This document shows, piece after piece, positions 22,691-33,619 of a stretch of DNA of 64,000 bases (position 1 is the stretch's first letter; every line of letters begins with the position of its first letter). This stretch comes from Aradus depressus (Eukaryota; Arthropoda; Insecta; Hemiptera; Aradidae): positions 12,082,001 to 12,146,000 of the forward strand of contig OY759218.1 of assembly GCA_963662175.1 (NCBI GenBank), in the 5' to 3' direction. The position numbers and the translations under genes were made by a program. The notes under the pieces were generated by a model, which was not told the DNA's origin, made no database searches, and saw only the letters and a program-made list of their open reading frames with translations.

Positions 22691-22866
22691 GAAGTTAGTT
22701 AAGGCCATTGACATTGAAATAATTAGCCACGGAATGAAGTTGAAGAAACACTTCATTTTGAAGCTTAAGGATAGAGGGAATATAATATTTTGTAACATTT
22801 CGACAGCCAAAGCTTCAGAGGTTCGAAATATCAACGGTCGAGCGGTTAGTGGGCCCAGAAATATGT
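22691..22866 (+). other. Candidate orphan exon or transposon coding fragment
   Basis: A good acceptor (CTAATATTTTTTTCATTTTTACAG, split: branch-like CTAAT, T-rich tract, ACAG ending 22,690) precedes an open frame of about 58 codons: KLVKAIDIEIISHGMK, KKHFILKLKDRG, STAKASEVRNINGRAVSGPR, then a stop where a MITE end begins. It does not resemble a T-box or any domain I know. It could be a fragment of an unrelated gene, a transposon piece, or chance. Confidence 0.3.
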
Positions 22867-22888
22867 GATGCGATCTGTAGGCTTGATC

Positions 22889-22940
22889 TGTATAAAGGTG
22901 GTTGGTATCAAAAAGTCCTGCGTTGACCACATCGCATACC
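22889..22940 (+). mobile_element. Solo end of the TGTGATG MITE
   Basis: GGTGGTTGGTATCAAAAAG, TCCTGCGTTGACCACATCGC matches the right terminal repeat of the 49.3-kb MITE. Confidence 0.65.
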
Positions 22941-23549
22941 TATTATTTCATTTTCATCCTTTGCCATAAAATACTACCCATTGTAAAATATATTTTAAAA
23001 TTTGTTGCTACACCTTACAATTAAAATCCTGATCCTGTAAAGTAACAGTTTCGACTGTTACGTCTGTATTTACGTACCTTCACAGCTCGTTGACTGACCG
23101 CATATACCCAATTGTTTTCTCATTTTATTCAACTGTTTTAAATGCATTAATTGCAGCAATAGGTCACTAATATAATTATTTTGGATGATCAAAACAAATA
23201 TTTTAATAATATCGAAATTCTTATAAACCATTAGCGGTTTGATACGAATTCCTTCATCATTAAAGCTACGTTTAGCAGATTCCATATATTCTGTTTCTAT
23301 CTAGGTTGATTATTTGATGTGTTGTTTAATCTCAATTAACATTTGAATCACTGTAATTAGTTAATTATCATTATTTAATTATCCGTTTATTCAACCAGAA
23401 TTCCGATAATGAACAGGAGGAATGCTTTTGTAATGAAGTAGGCCTGAAGGCCGCTATTATGAAGTTTCTGCTCTCACTCTAAACTCTATCTTGGTGTTGA
23501 ATCCACGAACTTTGAGACCCAACTATAAAATTTTGGATAGACATCGGTA

Positions 23550-23873
23550 GAGGGTGCCGGTAGCTCAGTGGTATGCGTGCTTGCCTATTGAGCTTAAGTT
23601 CGCGGGTTCGAAACCCGGCCGAGGCTTTTAGTTTATTTTATCTGGGAGGTAAAATAAACTTAAGCACGCCGTCCTTCGGATGGGGACATTAAGCGATGGT
23701 ACCCAGCCTGTACGATGTCAGTTACTCGTTAAAGAACCCTACCCTACGTGAATAAAAATTTAGGACTCCCATATTAGTCAGGCTGATGTCCACCAGAGTG
23801 ACGAAAGAACGCTCTGGTAGTGGACGATATAACCTTGTAGTTAAAGCCCGGGCATGAGTCATAATAACTAACT
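23550..23873 (+). mobile_element. SINE, full-length with intact tRNA-like head
   Basis: Head GGTGCCGGTAGCTCAGTGG (A box TAGCTCAGTGG) and CGGGTTCGAAACCCGG (B box GGTTCGAAACC) followed by the usual body and an AATAACTAACTA tail. A small deletion removes the second GGGTAGGCAAAATTTA. The head does not form a proper tRNA acceptor stem, so this is a tRNA-derived SINE and not a tRNA gene. Confidence 0.95.
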
Positions 23874-24046
23874 ATGTAGTCGGCGCCACTGGTTCCTGAC
23901 TGAAGTTGTCTCTGGAGAACGGACTATAACCTGACTCAGGTCGTTTTGGTTGACTTCCGGCACTTCCATAAAAAAAACCAATGAATGGATACTTCATTAA
24001 CAGAAGATGTATTAGTATCTAGTATACAATATACACATAATATGTG

Positions 24047-24110
24047 TACAGACAGAGTGATCAGTTGGTATAAGAAAGTCCTGTAATGACCACATCACAA
24101 TTTTTTTCAC
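24047..24110 (+). mobile_element. Solo end of the TGTGATG MITE
   Basis: GAGTGATCAGTTGGTATAAG, AAAGTCCTGTAATGACCAC and ATCACA match the MITE right terminal repeat. Confidence 0.68.
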
Positions 24111-24224
24111 TATTGTGGAAACTATTTTCCTTATTTATTTTTATACTTAATGTTATTACCTCCTTTTTAAATGTTTAAATTATTTTATGAAGACCCTCTC
24201 TACTGACAGATGGGATATTATAGA

Positions 24225-24625
24225 GAGTGACCTATAAGCGATTTTGTGTGTATGTTTCAAAACTACATTTTAACATGGTTTTCGGCATGTATCTCGAAAA
24301 CCGGACGACCAGTAAAAAATCATATTTCATAAAAATTATGTATTTCAGTATTCTCTACAACTATTATTCGTAAAGATTTTTGATTAGGTCATAAACATAA
24401 CCTGCATCTTGTAAAATGAAGTTAGGACCTGGAGGAAAGTGGTCTCAATCTAATCAGACCTAAGTTGGCACATGTGACCCCTTCATTCCAAATTTCAATT
24501 CCATAGCTACAATTGTTTTTGCGGTAGAGAGCTGACAACTTACCAATCAGAAACACAGACAGACATCATCGCGAAAATGCTGAAAACGTATTCAGGGGAC
24601 CTTGAAACGTGAAAATCAGTTGGAA
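24225..24625 (+). repeat. Family C repeat
   Basis: GGTTTTCGGCATGTATCTCG, GATTTTTGATTAGGTCATAA, CCATAGCTACAATTG, ACACAGACAGACATC, CGCGAAAATGCTG and CAGGGGACCTTGAAACG; the most complete copy of this family here. Confidence 0.65.
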
Positions 24626-24869
24626 TCTCTCGGATATTATATTATAATAAATTAAATAAAGTAAAAAATAATAACAAGACATATTAGCAACAAATAGAAA
24701 TAACAACAATAATAGCAATAACAATATTAATAAAATGGAGCAATAAACATGAAACAACAATGTAATAAAAAAAATGAAATTCACATACATGAGAAAGAAA
24801 GAAAAACAAAGAACAAAATGGATGTAACTGTAAAGGTATTTTTTAAAGTTATTATTTAATAATTAAATT

Positions 24870-25035
24870 GTTTTACTACAGATAAAGAAATTTTCTGTAT
24901 TTGGTAGCATCTCGTACGAACAGATACAGTGAGTGCCAATCCTTTCCATTGAGTATCTGGATGGTCTCCTCCAGAGAGAAGCTGGCCCTGCCCGGGTACC
25001 TCAGCCTCCACTCTAGACGGGACAGGACATAAAAA
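24870..25035 (-). pseudogene. Probable LINE C-terminal fragment
   Basis: The - strand reads CPVPSRVE, then in the next frame RLRYPGRASFSLEETIQILN, GKDWHSLYLFVRDATKYRKF, ending in stops. A short, helical C-terminal tail after a Cys is typical of LINE ORFs, but the match is weak. Confidence 0.4.
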
Positions 25036-26078
25036 AAACCAATGAACCAGATTTGTTTCCTGGTTCAAGTCCGAATCCTGTGGCTAGCTTCATAGGAATT
25101 GTGGTGCATTGCTACACTTTCTTCATATGATATGGCCGTATTTTCAGGATGATATTTTAAGCTACTGGAAGTCAGGAAACCCTTTTTACTTTATTTCTTT
25201 CCTGACTTTCAAGTCCATTCAGTCGCCTATGGCGACCTACTGTAGTTTGCCTGACCATTGTACGTCATATTCACGCACATGAAAAAAAAAAGACATACGA
25301 GATCCTTAAATTAAACCTTAACCAAATTATGTAAATTCCTTATATAATTAATATAAGTCTTAGTGTCGTGTAATGTGCTTTGAAATTACAACGTAAATGC
25401 GATGGCCTTTAATTTATTTATGTACATCTGAGCCTTGTTGGTTTTTTATTTTTTAAACGGGAATGAGTATACCTTTTTTTTTTATCAGAGAAGATCTAAA
25501 TTGTGTCACGAAACATAATTTAGATGAAAATGGTTAAGTTTGGGTAACAAAGTGTTTAAGAAAGATTCTAACACACAATTAGGGTTGATTTGTGGGACTA
25601 TGGGTCATGCGGGCTTCATATCCGTGCCGTTCCAAATATTCCTGCAGGATTGCCTCCTTCCCAGAATAGCCTGTCCTTCACGCTATCCGAAAGGATTCTG
25701 CTGGAAGTGGCTGGAAGTTGAACGTTCACTCTTTCCAAAAGGGTTCTGGGAGTGGATGTCCCATCAATTAAACCAATAAAGTATCCTCCAAGATTGACGC
25801 TACATTTTTTAGGAAACGCTTTTCAACGCTCATCCTTTCGTACGGGTTTCCTTGGTTGTGATATGCACGCTCTTTGTCATATGCTAGAATCAATATTAAG
25901 TTAACACTTACCGCTTTACTCTCTGAAAGAACGTATTCCAAACGTTTTCATTGGCTTATTGGATGTTTTGACTTTGAGGAAAGAGCGTACGCGCATGGTG
26001 GTATTGTATTAGATCATCATTCTATTGTCATATGGTCATATAGGTTGTAAAGCTATTTCAAGATTTAAATCATATTGC
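25036..26078. other. Intron sequence, no recognised repeat
   Basis: Contains an open frame (25,540-25,779) with no recognisable domain and a short near-inverted pair around CTTTCCTGAC (25,165/25,200). Nothing further is supported. Confidence 0.4.
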
Positions 26079-26254
26079 GACTCTACTCTGGGAGACCTAA
26101 ATTTGGCCAATCAGGTTTATTCACCTAGGGTAGGTACTTAACAACTACCTGACATTGACAGCATGCTCAAGGTTTTTTCCATCTGGCAGATAAAAACCCT
26201 AAGGGCCTTGGCCGGGTTTCGAACCCGCGAACTTGAGCTCAGAAGGCAAGCAGG
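26079..26254 (-). mobile_element. SINE fragment (head half)
   Basis: GACTCTACTCTGGGAGACC, ACCTGACATTGACAGC, the 'AAGGTTTTTTCC' linker variant, and CGGGTTTCGAACCCGCG (B box). The A-box end is cut at about 26,254. Confidence 0.88.
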
Positions 26255-27034
26255 CTATCCCTGATGAAACATTTTTATTTTTTAATTATCATTATTTTAT
26301 TATATGTTTTCTTATATTTAGTTATTATTGTATATATTGCTATTCATTATTTCACTTTGTCCTGTTATCCATAATTGTCAATAAATTCACTTATGGTTTG
26401 TACCGATTGAAAATTTGCATTATAAAAAATATTTCAAAATAAAAGTAAAAATGAAAAAGCCAGCAATTTAAATTTATAATTTTTATTCATGCCGACTATA
26501 CATGGATGTATAGCTTACATGTATATAGCCCATATCGCTATCGTGGATCAGTTTGCTTGCAATAACCTCTTGCAACTTCTGGTAGTGAGAGAACTGCATT
26601 TACATATTTGTATTGGATTATTCGCCTTTTCGGCTCTGCGGACATCAAAAACTTGTATTGAGCTACTGAAATTTGCCTTAGGCCTTACAAAAAAAGTGTT
26701 AAATCCGCTTTGAGAGTGTCCTAATTAAGTGGTATAACCGAAGGGAAGGCCGAAAGAGCAGAAGGGTGATGGACTGGGGTCTAGGCTGGGATGAGGGCTG
26801 TATTATCTTAATAAAGGCCCTGGAAGTGGATTAGGTCTATCGGTATCTTTATCTGGACAGTCACCCCACCACTCCCTCAATCAGTACTCCCTAGATCCCT
26901 CATCGCTTTACTCCCTTTCCAGTATGCTCCAGTATCATACGAGTATAGTGTTCAATAGCCTTCCTTCAGCCTAACGTTAGCCTATATGTCTATATTCTAC
27001 ATGGAGAAAAATACATTCTTGCTGCAAGAATTCA
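26255..27034. other. Intron sequence, one short shared repeat
   Basis: 26,345-26,403 shares CACTTTGTCCTGTTATCC and ACTTATGGTTTGT with 7,650-7,705. The open frame at 26,489-26,713 has no recognisable domain. Confidence 0.45.
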
Positions 27035-27151
27035 CAGATAGACATTTTTTTTCATATTTGTAATTGTAACATGAAATTCCGTTGAAAACTATTTATTTTT
27101 GACAGATTGTATAACTTCACTTATACTTCGTATAGGTGGGGAAGTAAAATA
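27035..27151 (-). mobile_element. Family A H' block
   Basis: ACATGAAATTCCGTTGAAAA, GACAGATTGTATAACTTCAC and TATAGGTGGGGAAGTAAAA. Confidence 0.78.
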
Positions 27152-28130
27152 CGGTTCAATGAAGTGTTGAAAGAGACCTGACAGGAAGGCCGATCGAATC
27201 GAACTGTCTCTTTCCAAACTCCAGTCAAGTCCGGTCAGGAACCAGTGGCGCTGGATACAGAAAAAACTTTGTATTTCCTTCCTGACTCAAGCCCTTAAGA
27301 GTTATAGAAATGTAATGAGGGAATTATCATTCAAAGGAGCTCGAACGTCGAGTTTTTACCAAGCACGTTTAACAGTGCGTTTTTGGACTCATGTTCATAG
27401 AAAAGTTTTTGCTTAGAATTTAATTTCCCATCATTATTTCACTCGGCGATCCTGTATAACTTCAATTCGGCCAGACTAACAATGAGTTGACTTGTTTTCT
27501 TCCTAAGTACTGGGCAACCTAGCCAAAACAACGTACAAATTCGCACTGGTAAGATTTGCCCCCTTGCCCCCTATTGACTTGATGCCAACAATTAGGGGGG
27601 GTGGGGGGGGGGGAGGGGGTGAATAATGCAGACAAGGCCTGGCATCGATCCCCCCTCCTCCCTTCTCACGATTAGCCACTAGTCACACGGCCTTACTACA
27701 CTACACACATCCCACATGAGCTCATAACCTGCTTTTTGAAGAAGAAAAAAAAAAGGGGGGAAATTTTCACTTATCCGGACAAGAATGTTTTGCAGAAATT
27801 CCCTAAATAAAGCTTTTAGTATTTTAAAAACTGCTTAAGCTCATATTTTCAAGATGAACCTCTCCTCCTGAAGTGCCTCCCATCCATAAACCCACTCTCT
27901 CTCTCCTCATCACTGTTGTCTCCTGTCTGTGGAACCAATGATGAGTTACACAGATGTAATGGCATTTTACATTAAAGTAATACCCTTATCTGTCATCTTA
28001 GAATGAATCAACATCTTGAATTGGCTCCCAAACCTATGTATAAGAACGTAAACATAGAATATAAGAACATGAACATAAACCTATCCTTGTAAAATAATCG
28101 TGAGAAATTGACTCTACCCCCGATTGTGTA
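27152..28130. other. Intron sequence with G-rich tract
   Basis: 27,236-27,256 (GTCAGGAACCAGTGGCGCTGG) is the reverse complement of 23,880-23,903. A G-rich run lies at 27,596-27,619 (only one T and one A interrupting). No coding signal. Confidence 0.5.
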
Positions 28131-28134
28131 GGTA

Positions 28135-28515
28135 GTTGTCAGTTGTCATGACTGGACTGATCCTCGATGGTGTAGTGGCTAGCATCGCTGACTGGACCCC
28201 CGAAGATGTAAGTCATTACAACGCCAGTGAGTATAATTGTCGGCATCGTTGACTGGATTCTCCAACGATGATGAAGTTGTCAGCATCACTGAATAGACCC
28301 CGGATGGTGTAGTGGCTAGCATCGCTGCCTGGATCCCCGTTTGTATAATTGCCGGTATCGTTGACTGGATTCTCCAACGATGAGGTTGTCACCTCACTGA
28401 ATAGACCCTCGATGGTGTAGTGGCTAGCATCGCTGCCTGGATCCCCGTTTGTATGATTGCCGGTATCGTTGACTGGATTCTCCAACGATGAGGTTGTCAG
28501 CATCGCTGACACGAA
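28135..28515. repeat. Tandem array, 36-bp units in a 108-bp higher-order repeat
   Basis: GATGGTGTAGTGGCTAGC begins units at 28,166, 28,303 and 28,411; the last two periods are 108 bp apart and almost identical. Each 108-bp block is three diverged 36-bp units of the type TGTCAGCATCGCTGACTGGA. As 36 and 108 are multiples of 3, an open frame (28,216-28,512, - strand; repeats of SLENPVNDTGN and GDPGSDASHYT) survives; it is probably a by-product. Units resemble a tRNA 5' half (TCCTCGATGGTGTAGTGG). Confidence 0.85.
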
Positions 28516-29779
28516 ATAATTCTCTCACTCAGAAGTATTCAAGTAATAAACAGAATGTTCGAATCGGTTTCGTGACAACACACACGCAACGGTGTATTCT
28601 GAAGAAATGAAATAAAGAAATAAATAGCCATTTAAATTAGAATTGACATTACTAAGTCAAATTCTTTTATCCATAAACACATTGCCTGTAGTTGTCAACA
28701 TTGCTGGCTATGTACCGCATTGTGTACTAACCAGCTGAATTCCTGGTGATGAACTATCTGTCTCCCAATGGAAATCTGGGTTATCTAAGTACTACCTAAC
28801 CTGAAAATGTTCATGTATTTGTATTTAATGTTTTGTTTGTGAAAACATATGGTGGCTTCAGTTAAAGATAATAAACTGTACCTGCATTTCTAGCGTCCCT
28901 ATAATAATATATATTTCTTATCTTTACTTACTTCTTACGTAAATCGTACGTAACTGAACAAATTGACGATAATAATAAAAATATTAAATATAAGTAATTA
29001 CGTTAAAAATTGTAGGATGTTTGATGGAGGAGCTCTGACATGAAAATGAAAATTAAGGGTGAAAGCAAAAATTCCAGCTTTTGTATACGAAACACGACTT
29101 TTAAATTATTGTTATGTTTTCCATTTTCAACAATGAGAGAGTTTCCTCTAAACATGAACATTTTTAATTGAATTTAACATTTTTTTAATTGTATCTATTT
29201 CTTTCAAAGAGTGGGAAGGGGTTAGCATCACTGGTTAGAATCCTTGATGATGCAGCTGTTACCATCGCTAGTTGGACGATCGATTATCAACTACTTACAT
29301 ATATGTTGAATAATTATATTATTGTAAATAAAAAGACAAGGGAAAAGTTTTTTTTTATTTACAGTTCAGAAAAGTTGTTAGTCAAAGTTTTGTTCTCATT
29401 TGTCTAATCACTCAAAATATTGACGTAAAGTAACGCAAAATCAGTGTTTACAAGATAAATATGTGTTTTATTCCTTGGATAAATTGTTTTCTCTTGTTTT
29501 ATTTGAATCTATCCGAAATCTTTACAGTTCCTGAACAAGCCTATTTGGTTATGATACGATATGACATTGATTTTTCTATCCTATACCTACTAGACCACTT
29601 AAAGTCACTTCCAGTAACATGTCAGCCAGTGATTTTCTTTTTTTTAAATCTATACAAATAAATAAAGACGTCCTCCAGTGCAACATATTATTAACAATAA
29701 TCCCATTTTATCCTCCTATTTTATTCATTTTACATATTTTTTATTTTATCATATTTCATTATTAGGTTTCATTCGCGTC
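28516..29779. other. Intron sequence with scattered array-like units
   Basis: 29,218-29,285 (GGTTAGCATCACTGGTTAG, GCTGTTACCATCGCTAG) and 28,681-28,715 (GTAGTTGTCAACATTGCTGG) are diverged single units like those at 28.2 kb. The rest is AT-rich without recognised features. Confidence 0.45.
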
Positions 29780-30287
29780 GCGACGTGACGCCGGATAACA
29801 GAAAACGCCGGATAACGGAAATCATCAATTAATGAGAAAAAATATATCAATTAAAGCATAAAAAAAAAGTGTTTTTAGGTGAGCTAAGGAATAAAACACG
29901 TTTGTATTTTGTTGATAACATTTATTAAATTGACAAATATGTAACATATTGTACATTGATTTATTATATGTACGTACATATGTAGTACATATATTTATCC
30001 AAGCATTAAAAAGATATTTTTAAATCTGCGTTTAATTAAGTGAAGTAATAAAATATTGTATTAGCGTTCCCTTCATTATACATACAATGTACATATGTAC
30101 AATAAAAATACATAAAAGATTAGTGAGTTACGGAATTATTATGTGCTCGTAAATACACGTGGCTCATATAGTTGATAATCTAATAATTGAATATTAATTT
30201 TAGTTTAACAAATTTTATATTATTTTGCGAGCGCCGGATAAGGGAGCGCGTCGGTTAGCAGAACGCCGGATAAGGGAGAGTCTACTG
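29780..30287. mobile_element. Tigger/pogo-like element, left end degraded
   Basis: Shares CCGGATAACAGAAAACG, AATCATCAATTAATG, AAAGTGTTTTTAGGTGAGC and GAGCGCCGGATAAGGGAGC with the 34.3-kb copy; the right end GGGAGAGTCTACTG is followed by TA (30,288). Lacks the CAGTA left terminus. Confidence 0.82.
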
Positions 30288-30299
30288 TATTTATTATTG

Positions 30300-30472
30300 T
30301 CTAGTTTTTCTCCCCTGTAGCACTAATTTATTTACTTTTATATTTATTTATTTGTATGTCATACTGATACTTTATTTCATTCTTTCCTTCTCTTTTTGAC
30401 CCTGTATTTATTTATTCTAAAGGGCTCTCAGTCCCAGAATAATAAAATTTATTTTCATTTCATCCCTTCAAA
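30300..30472 (+). mobile_element. LINE-like 3' end
   Basis: TAAAGGGCTCTCAGTCCCAG then AATAATAAAATTTA and a TTTCATTTCAT tail. A similar end (GGGGACGTATGTCCCAG, AATAAAAATTG, repeated CATTT) lies at 35,894-35,946. Palindromic GGGxx..CCC before the A-rich tail suggests a LINE 3' hairpin. Confidence 0.5.
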
Positions 30473-30782
30473 AGAGACCTCCTTCTACACAAGAGACTAA
30501 CATGGAACCCCACTCGAGACTGAAAAGACATGAAATGAACAGACACTACAAACTATTACTAAGACTACTAGACAAAAGATCTAAATTAACTTTGAAAATA
30601 AAACGAGTTATATACAACGCAATACTCAAACCATGAGTGCAACTCAGTGGAGAGTCACCACTGAGTGATTTCTCCCCTCTTGACATTTTGACAATGTCAT
30701 ATTTTACTCTTTTTGCAAATTTGCTTGTTGTGTATATTATTTATACAGTTGTGAATACATATTTGTAAATAAAAAAATAAAG
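30473..30782 (+). pseudogene. Jockey-like LINE, truncated and internally deleted
   Basis: Frame-broken KRLTWNP, RLKRHEMNRHYKLLLRLLD, KRSKLTLKIKRVIYNAILKP, then stop; jumps straight to the 3' UTR shared with 6,940-7,080 (CACTGAGTGATTTCTCCCC, TTGCTTGTTGTGTATATTA). Same family as the copy at 6,559. Confidence 0.88.
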
Positions 30783-30975
30783 TGAGAAAGTTAGTTTGTG
30801 TATTTGAGGTAATATCAAAACTACTTAACCTATTTGGATAATTCTTTCAGCGTTGGGAAGCTTATTTCTTTCCGGTTAACGTAGGCATACATCTTCAACG
30901 CTTTATCAAAAGGGAGTTGAGGTGAAATTGAAGCAAGTCGAATGAGAAACGGCCGTCCGGGCGCTAAATCACATA
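30783..30975 (+). mobile_element. Helitron-like 5' region fragment
   Basis: GTTAGTTTGTGTATTTGAGG, TAACCTATTTGGATAATTC and GTTGGGAAGCTTATTTCTTT match 19,750-19,850. Confidence 0.55.
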
Positions 30976-31164
30976 CTACTTAAGGTTTGCATCAAAGTTC
31001 TATCTGGTCGAAAAGAAGTAATCCTGTTGTTGAGTGCTTAAATAAATAAATTCAATGAAAGGAAAAATATATAAAACCGTGAAAGGAGGACATTTTAGAT
31101 TTAATTAAAATGTATTAAAATATAAATAAATTAAAATAAAAAAAAAACACAAGAAGAGAACATA

Positions 31165-31452
31165 TTATAGAACCAGGAAGAGGGGTCTAGCAACTTTAAA
31201 TGTAATGAATGTATGAGACACAAAATTTAGTATGAGGATTCACAAGTCCCTATATGAGTCAATTACAGTTTTTTATTGGTCTATTGGTTTTGGAGGGAGA
31301 GTGAAAACTTAATTGATTAATGTATGCTAGGGAAGTACATTGCCGGTGATTCAGCAATGACTTTTTTTATTGTTTTTTGGAATCAGGGGTTCGGAAAATA
31401 TGAAATTCCGTTGAGACCTCAACATTTCTGACCGATTACACAACTGTAGGTA
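31165..31452 (+). mobile_element. Family A copy, U-T-H'
   Basis: ATGTAATGAATGTATGAGAC, AGTATGAGGATTCACAAG, TGATTAATGTATGCTAGGG, CATTGCCGGTGATTCAGC, then H' (GGGGTTCGGAAAATATGAAA, TCTGACCGATTACACAAC). Another T-H' junction. Confidence 0.83.
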
Positions 31453-31458
31453 TAGCTT

Positions 31459-31709
31459 GAGGGCGCCGGTTGCTCATTGGTTTGCGTACTTGCTTAAAAA
31501 CCTTGAGCACGCCATCCTTCAGATGGGAGGGATGTGCGATGTCAGGTACCCGTTAAAGACTCCTACCCTAGGTGAATAAACCTAGGTAGACAAAATTTAG
31601 TACTCGTATAGTAGAGTCATGTCCACCAGAGTGACGAAAGAGTGCTCTGGTAGTAGGCGATATGACCTTTTTGTTAAAGCGCGGGCATGAGTAAAGTGAT
31701 TAACTAACT
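31459..31709 (+). mobile_element. SINE with internal deletion in the head
   Basis: Head GAGGGCGCCGGTTGCTCATT is followed directly by the 'TTAAAAACCTTGAGCACGCC' linker, skipping the B box. The body continues to CGGGCATGAGTAAAG and a TTAACTAACTT tail. Confidence 0.88.
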
Positions 31710-32102
31710 TCGTATAGCTGAGGAACTAAAAGAAGAAATTGCGGTATGCTTTCAAATTTCCTTAATCAGCGCATTAAAAAAAACAAGCATTCTTAGCCAA
31801 ATGGATTCAACGTTTTTTTTTCGCTTTTATGCTTTTTGCTTTGGTCTGCTTTTATATTACCAGTTAATGGATAGTATAATTCGGTAAAAACCCCCTTTAA
31901 TTCGAGATAATGTCACTCTTTTTGAAATATATTCAAAAAAGGAAGATAAGACTACTCTGGAGCATTTTTTTATTGCTAATTAAAAAAGTGATGGTTTGTG
32001 GATAGGAGACCTACCGCTGCTTGACTTGACCATGATCATCACACTAAGAAAACTGCAACTCGTAGGGAATAACTTATTTAATGCTCCTTCCAAATTCTTC
32101 AA

Positions 32103-32290
32103 GGCAAGTCGGTGAATGACTTCCCCCGCATGAACTAATCAATTAAGATTTCGCTCTTCCTCTATTAACAATCGTTTGGTCTAAAAATCGATAGTTGATT
32201 TACATAAGAACTTCTGAATCCTGATACGACATTTTGCGTTGATACGTTCATTACATCTATAACTATTAGAATTTCTGTGTTAGCCTCCCG
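32103..32290 (-). mobile_element. Family A fragment (T block + unit, R)
   Basis: GTCGGTGAATGACTTCCCCC, AATTAAGATTTCGCTCTTCC, GTTGATTTACATAAGAAC, GATACGTTCATTACATC; its far end passes into the 43/44-bp array. Confidence 0.7.
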
Positions 32291-32730
32291 CGTTACCTTT
32301 GGCCGGGAAGCTTCGGAGCTACTACCTGCTAGGACATTATCTTTGGCTGGGAGGATTCGAACATACTACCGGCGAGGACTCTGTCTTTTGCCGGGAGGCT
32401 TCAGAGCCACGCCCGGCGGGGATGCTGTCTATCTTTCGCCTGGGCGCTTCGGAACTTAGACAGACGAGGACGCTATCTTTCGCCGGGACGCATCGAAGCT
32501 ACGACAGACGAGAAAGCCATCTTTCGCCGGGAGGCTTCAGAGCCACGACCGGCGTGAACGCTATCTTCGCAGGGATGCTTCGAAGCTACGACAGACGAGG
32601 AAGCCATCTTTCGCCGGGTGACTTCAAAGCCACGACCGACGAGGACGCAATCTTCGCCGGGATGCTTCGAAGCTACGACAGACGAGAACGCTATCTTTCG
32701 TCGGGAGTCTTCAGCGCTACGACCTTTCCT
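32290..32730. repeat. 43/44-bp tandem array, about 10 copies
   Basis: ATCTTTCGCCGGGA-type motifs start at 32,475, 32,519, 32,563, 32,606, 32,650 and 32,693 (spacing 44, 44, 43, 44, 43), with more diverged copies before. Alternate units agree better, giving an 87-bp (29-codon) higher-order repeat. It is open on both strands (32,299-32,772 +; 32,473-32,820 -) with repeats such as FAGMLRSYDRRGSHLSPG. No known domain; GC-richer than its surroundings. Confidence 0.88.
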
Positions 32731-33304
32731 TCTACCTGTACCCCAAGAAGCTTTGGGGATTCTCCTTTTTAATGACGTAAATCGTTTGAGATAGTTCCAT
32801 GAAATAAGTACAGTTGACATAGTTCTACGTTGTAGGTTGTGGCACAGTTGCTACTGTGGCCTTTGATTTAATTTGTTTTATATATATATTTATTTTTTAT
32901 TTTTAGTCGCTTATCAAATTGTCAAAAACTGATTCCTTAAAATTTTGAGCAGCACTAAGCAGATACTCAAAAACGGAGAAAAAACTACCCCAACATAATA
33001 CCTGTAATTATGAAAGACATCACTGACTTTTTGTTTGCTTAGGGGAAATTTTTTTTGTGTTGCTTTTTGTTTCTCCGTGTAATTTTTGAGTTTTTTAAGG
33101 TTAATTTTTTTTTTTTGGGGGGGGGGGGGGGCAGAAGGTAAGGAGGTTGGGAGGCTCTCATTAACACTCGATCTCAGTGGATTGACCTTTATTTAGGGTT
33201 TTCCATGGACCCTTTGTCATTTCATGTCCAAAATATCATTCCAATTTAACGTTTGAACAAGTTTATACATCTGGGATGTTACTTCCCCAGCCTACGAAGT
33301 ATAG
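32731..33304. other. Intron sequence with T12G15 tract
   Basis: Homopolymers T (33,105-33,116) and G (33,117-33,131) are adjacent. Otherwise no recognised element until a family A trace (ACTTCCCCAGCCTACGAAGT) at 33,280-33,304. Confidence 0.55.
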
Positions 33305-33617
33305 GGAGCTGAAGATCGTGGGTTCGAAACTCGGGCGAGGCCCTTAGTTTACTTTATCTGGGAGGTAAAATAAACTTAAGCACGCCGTCCTTCGGATGGG
33401 ACGTTATGCGATGGTCCCGAGCCTGTACGATGTCAGGTACTCGTTAAAGACCCCTACCCTAGGTAAATACAAATTTAGGGTTGGCACAATTTAGGACTCC
33501 CACAGTAGAGTCGGGCTCATCTCCACCAGAGTGACGAAAGAGCGCTCTGGTAGTAGGCGATATGACCTCGTAGTTAAAGCCCGGGCATGAGTCATAAAAG
33601 TCTAACCTAACCTAAAA
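33305..33617 (+). mobile_element. SINE, head partly truncated, telomere-like tail
   Basis: Begins at GAGCTGAAGATCGTGGG, keeps the B box (GGTTCGAAACTC) and full body, and ends TCATAAAAGTCTAACCTAAC, CTAAAAAAA. The CCTAA repeats in the tail match the insect telomere unit. Confidence 0.94.
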
Positions 33618-33619
33618 AA

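Noticed and set aside
23550..23622. tRNA gene in the SINE head (A box, B box)
   Set aside because: The acceptor ends do not pair, the anticodon arm is poor and the same head recurs in many SINE copies.
28216..28512. 98-residue repeat protein on the - strand
   Set aside because: The frame is open because the tandem period (108 bp) is divisible by three; no other coding evidence.
28135..28515. CRISPR array
   Set aside because: Units are contiguous and diverged without spacers, and the genome is eukaryotic.
32299..32820. 157- and 115-residue repeat proteins on opposite strands
   Set aside because: Both are by-products of the 87-bp tandem period; kept only as a finding.
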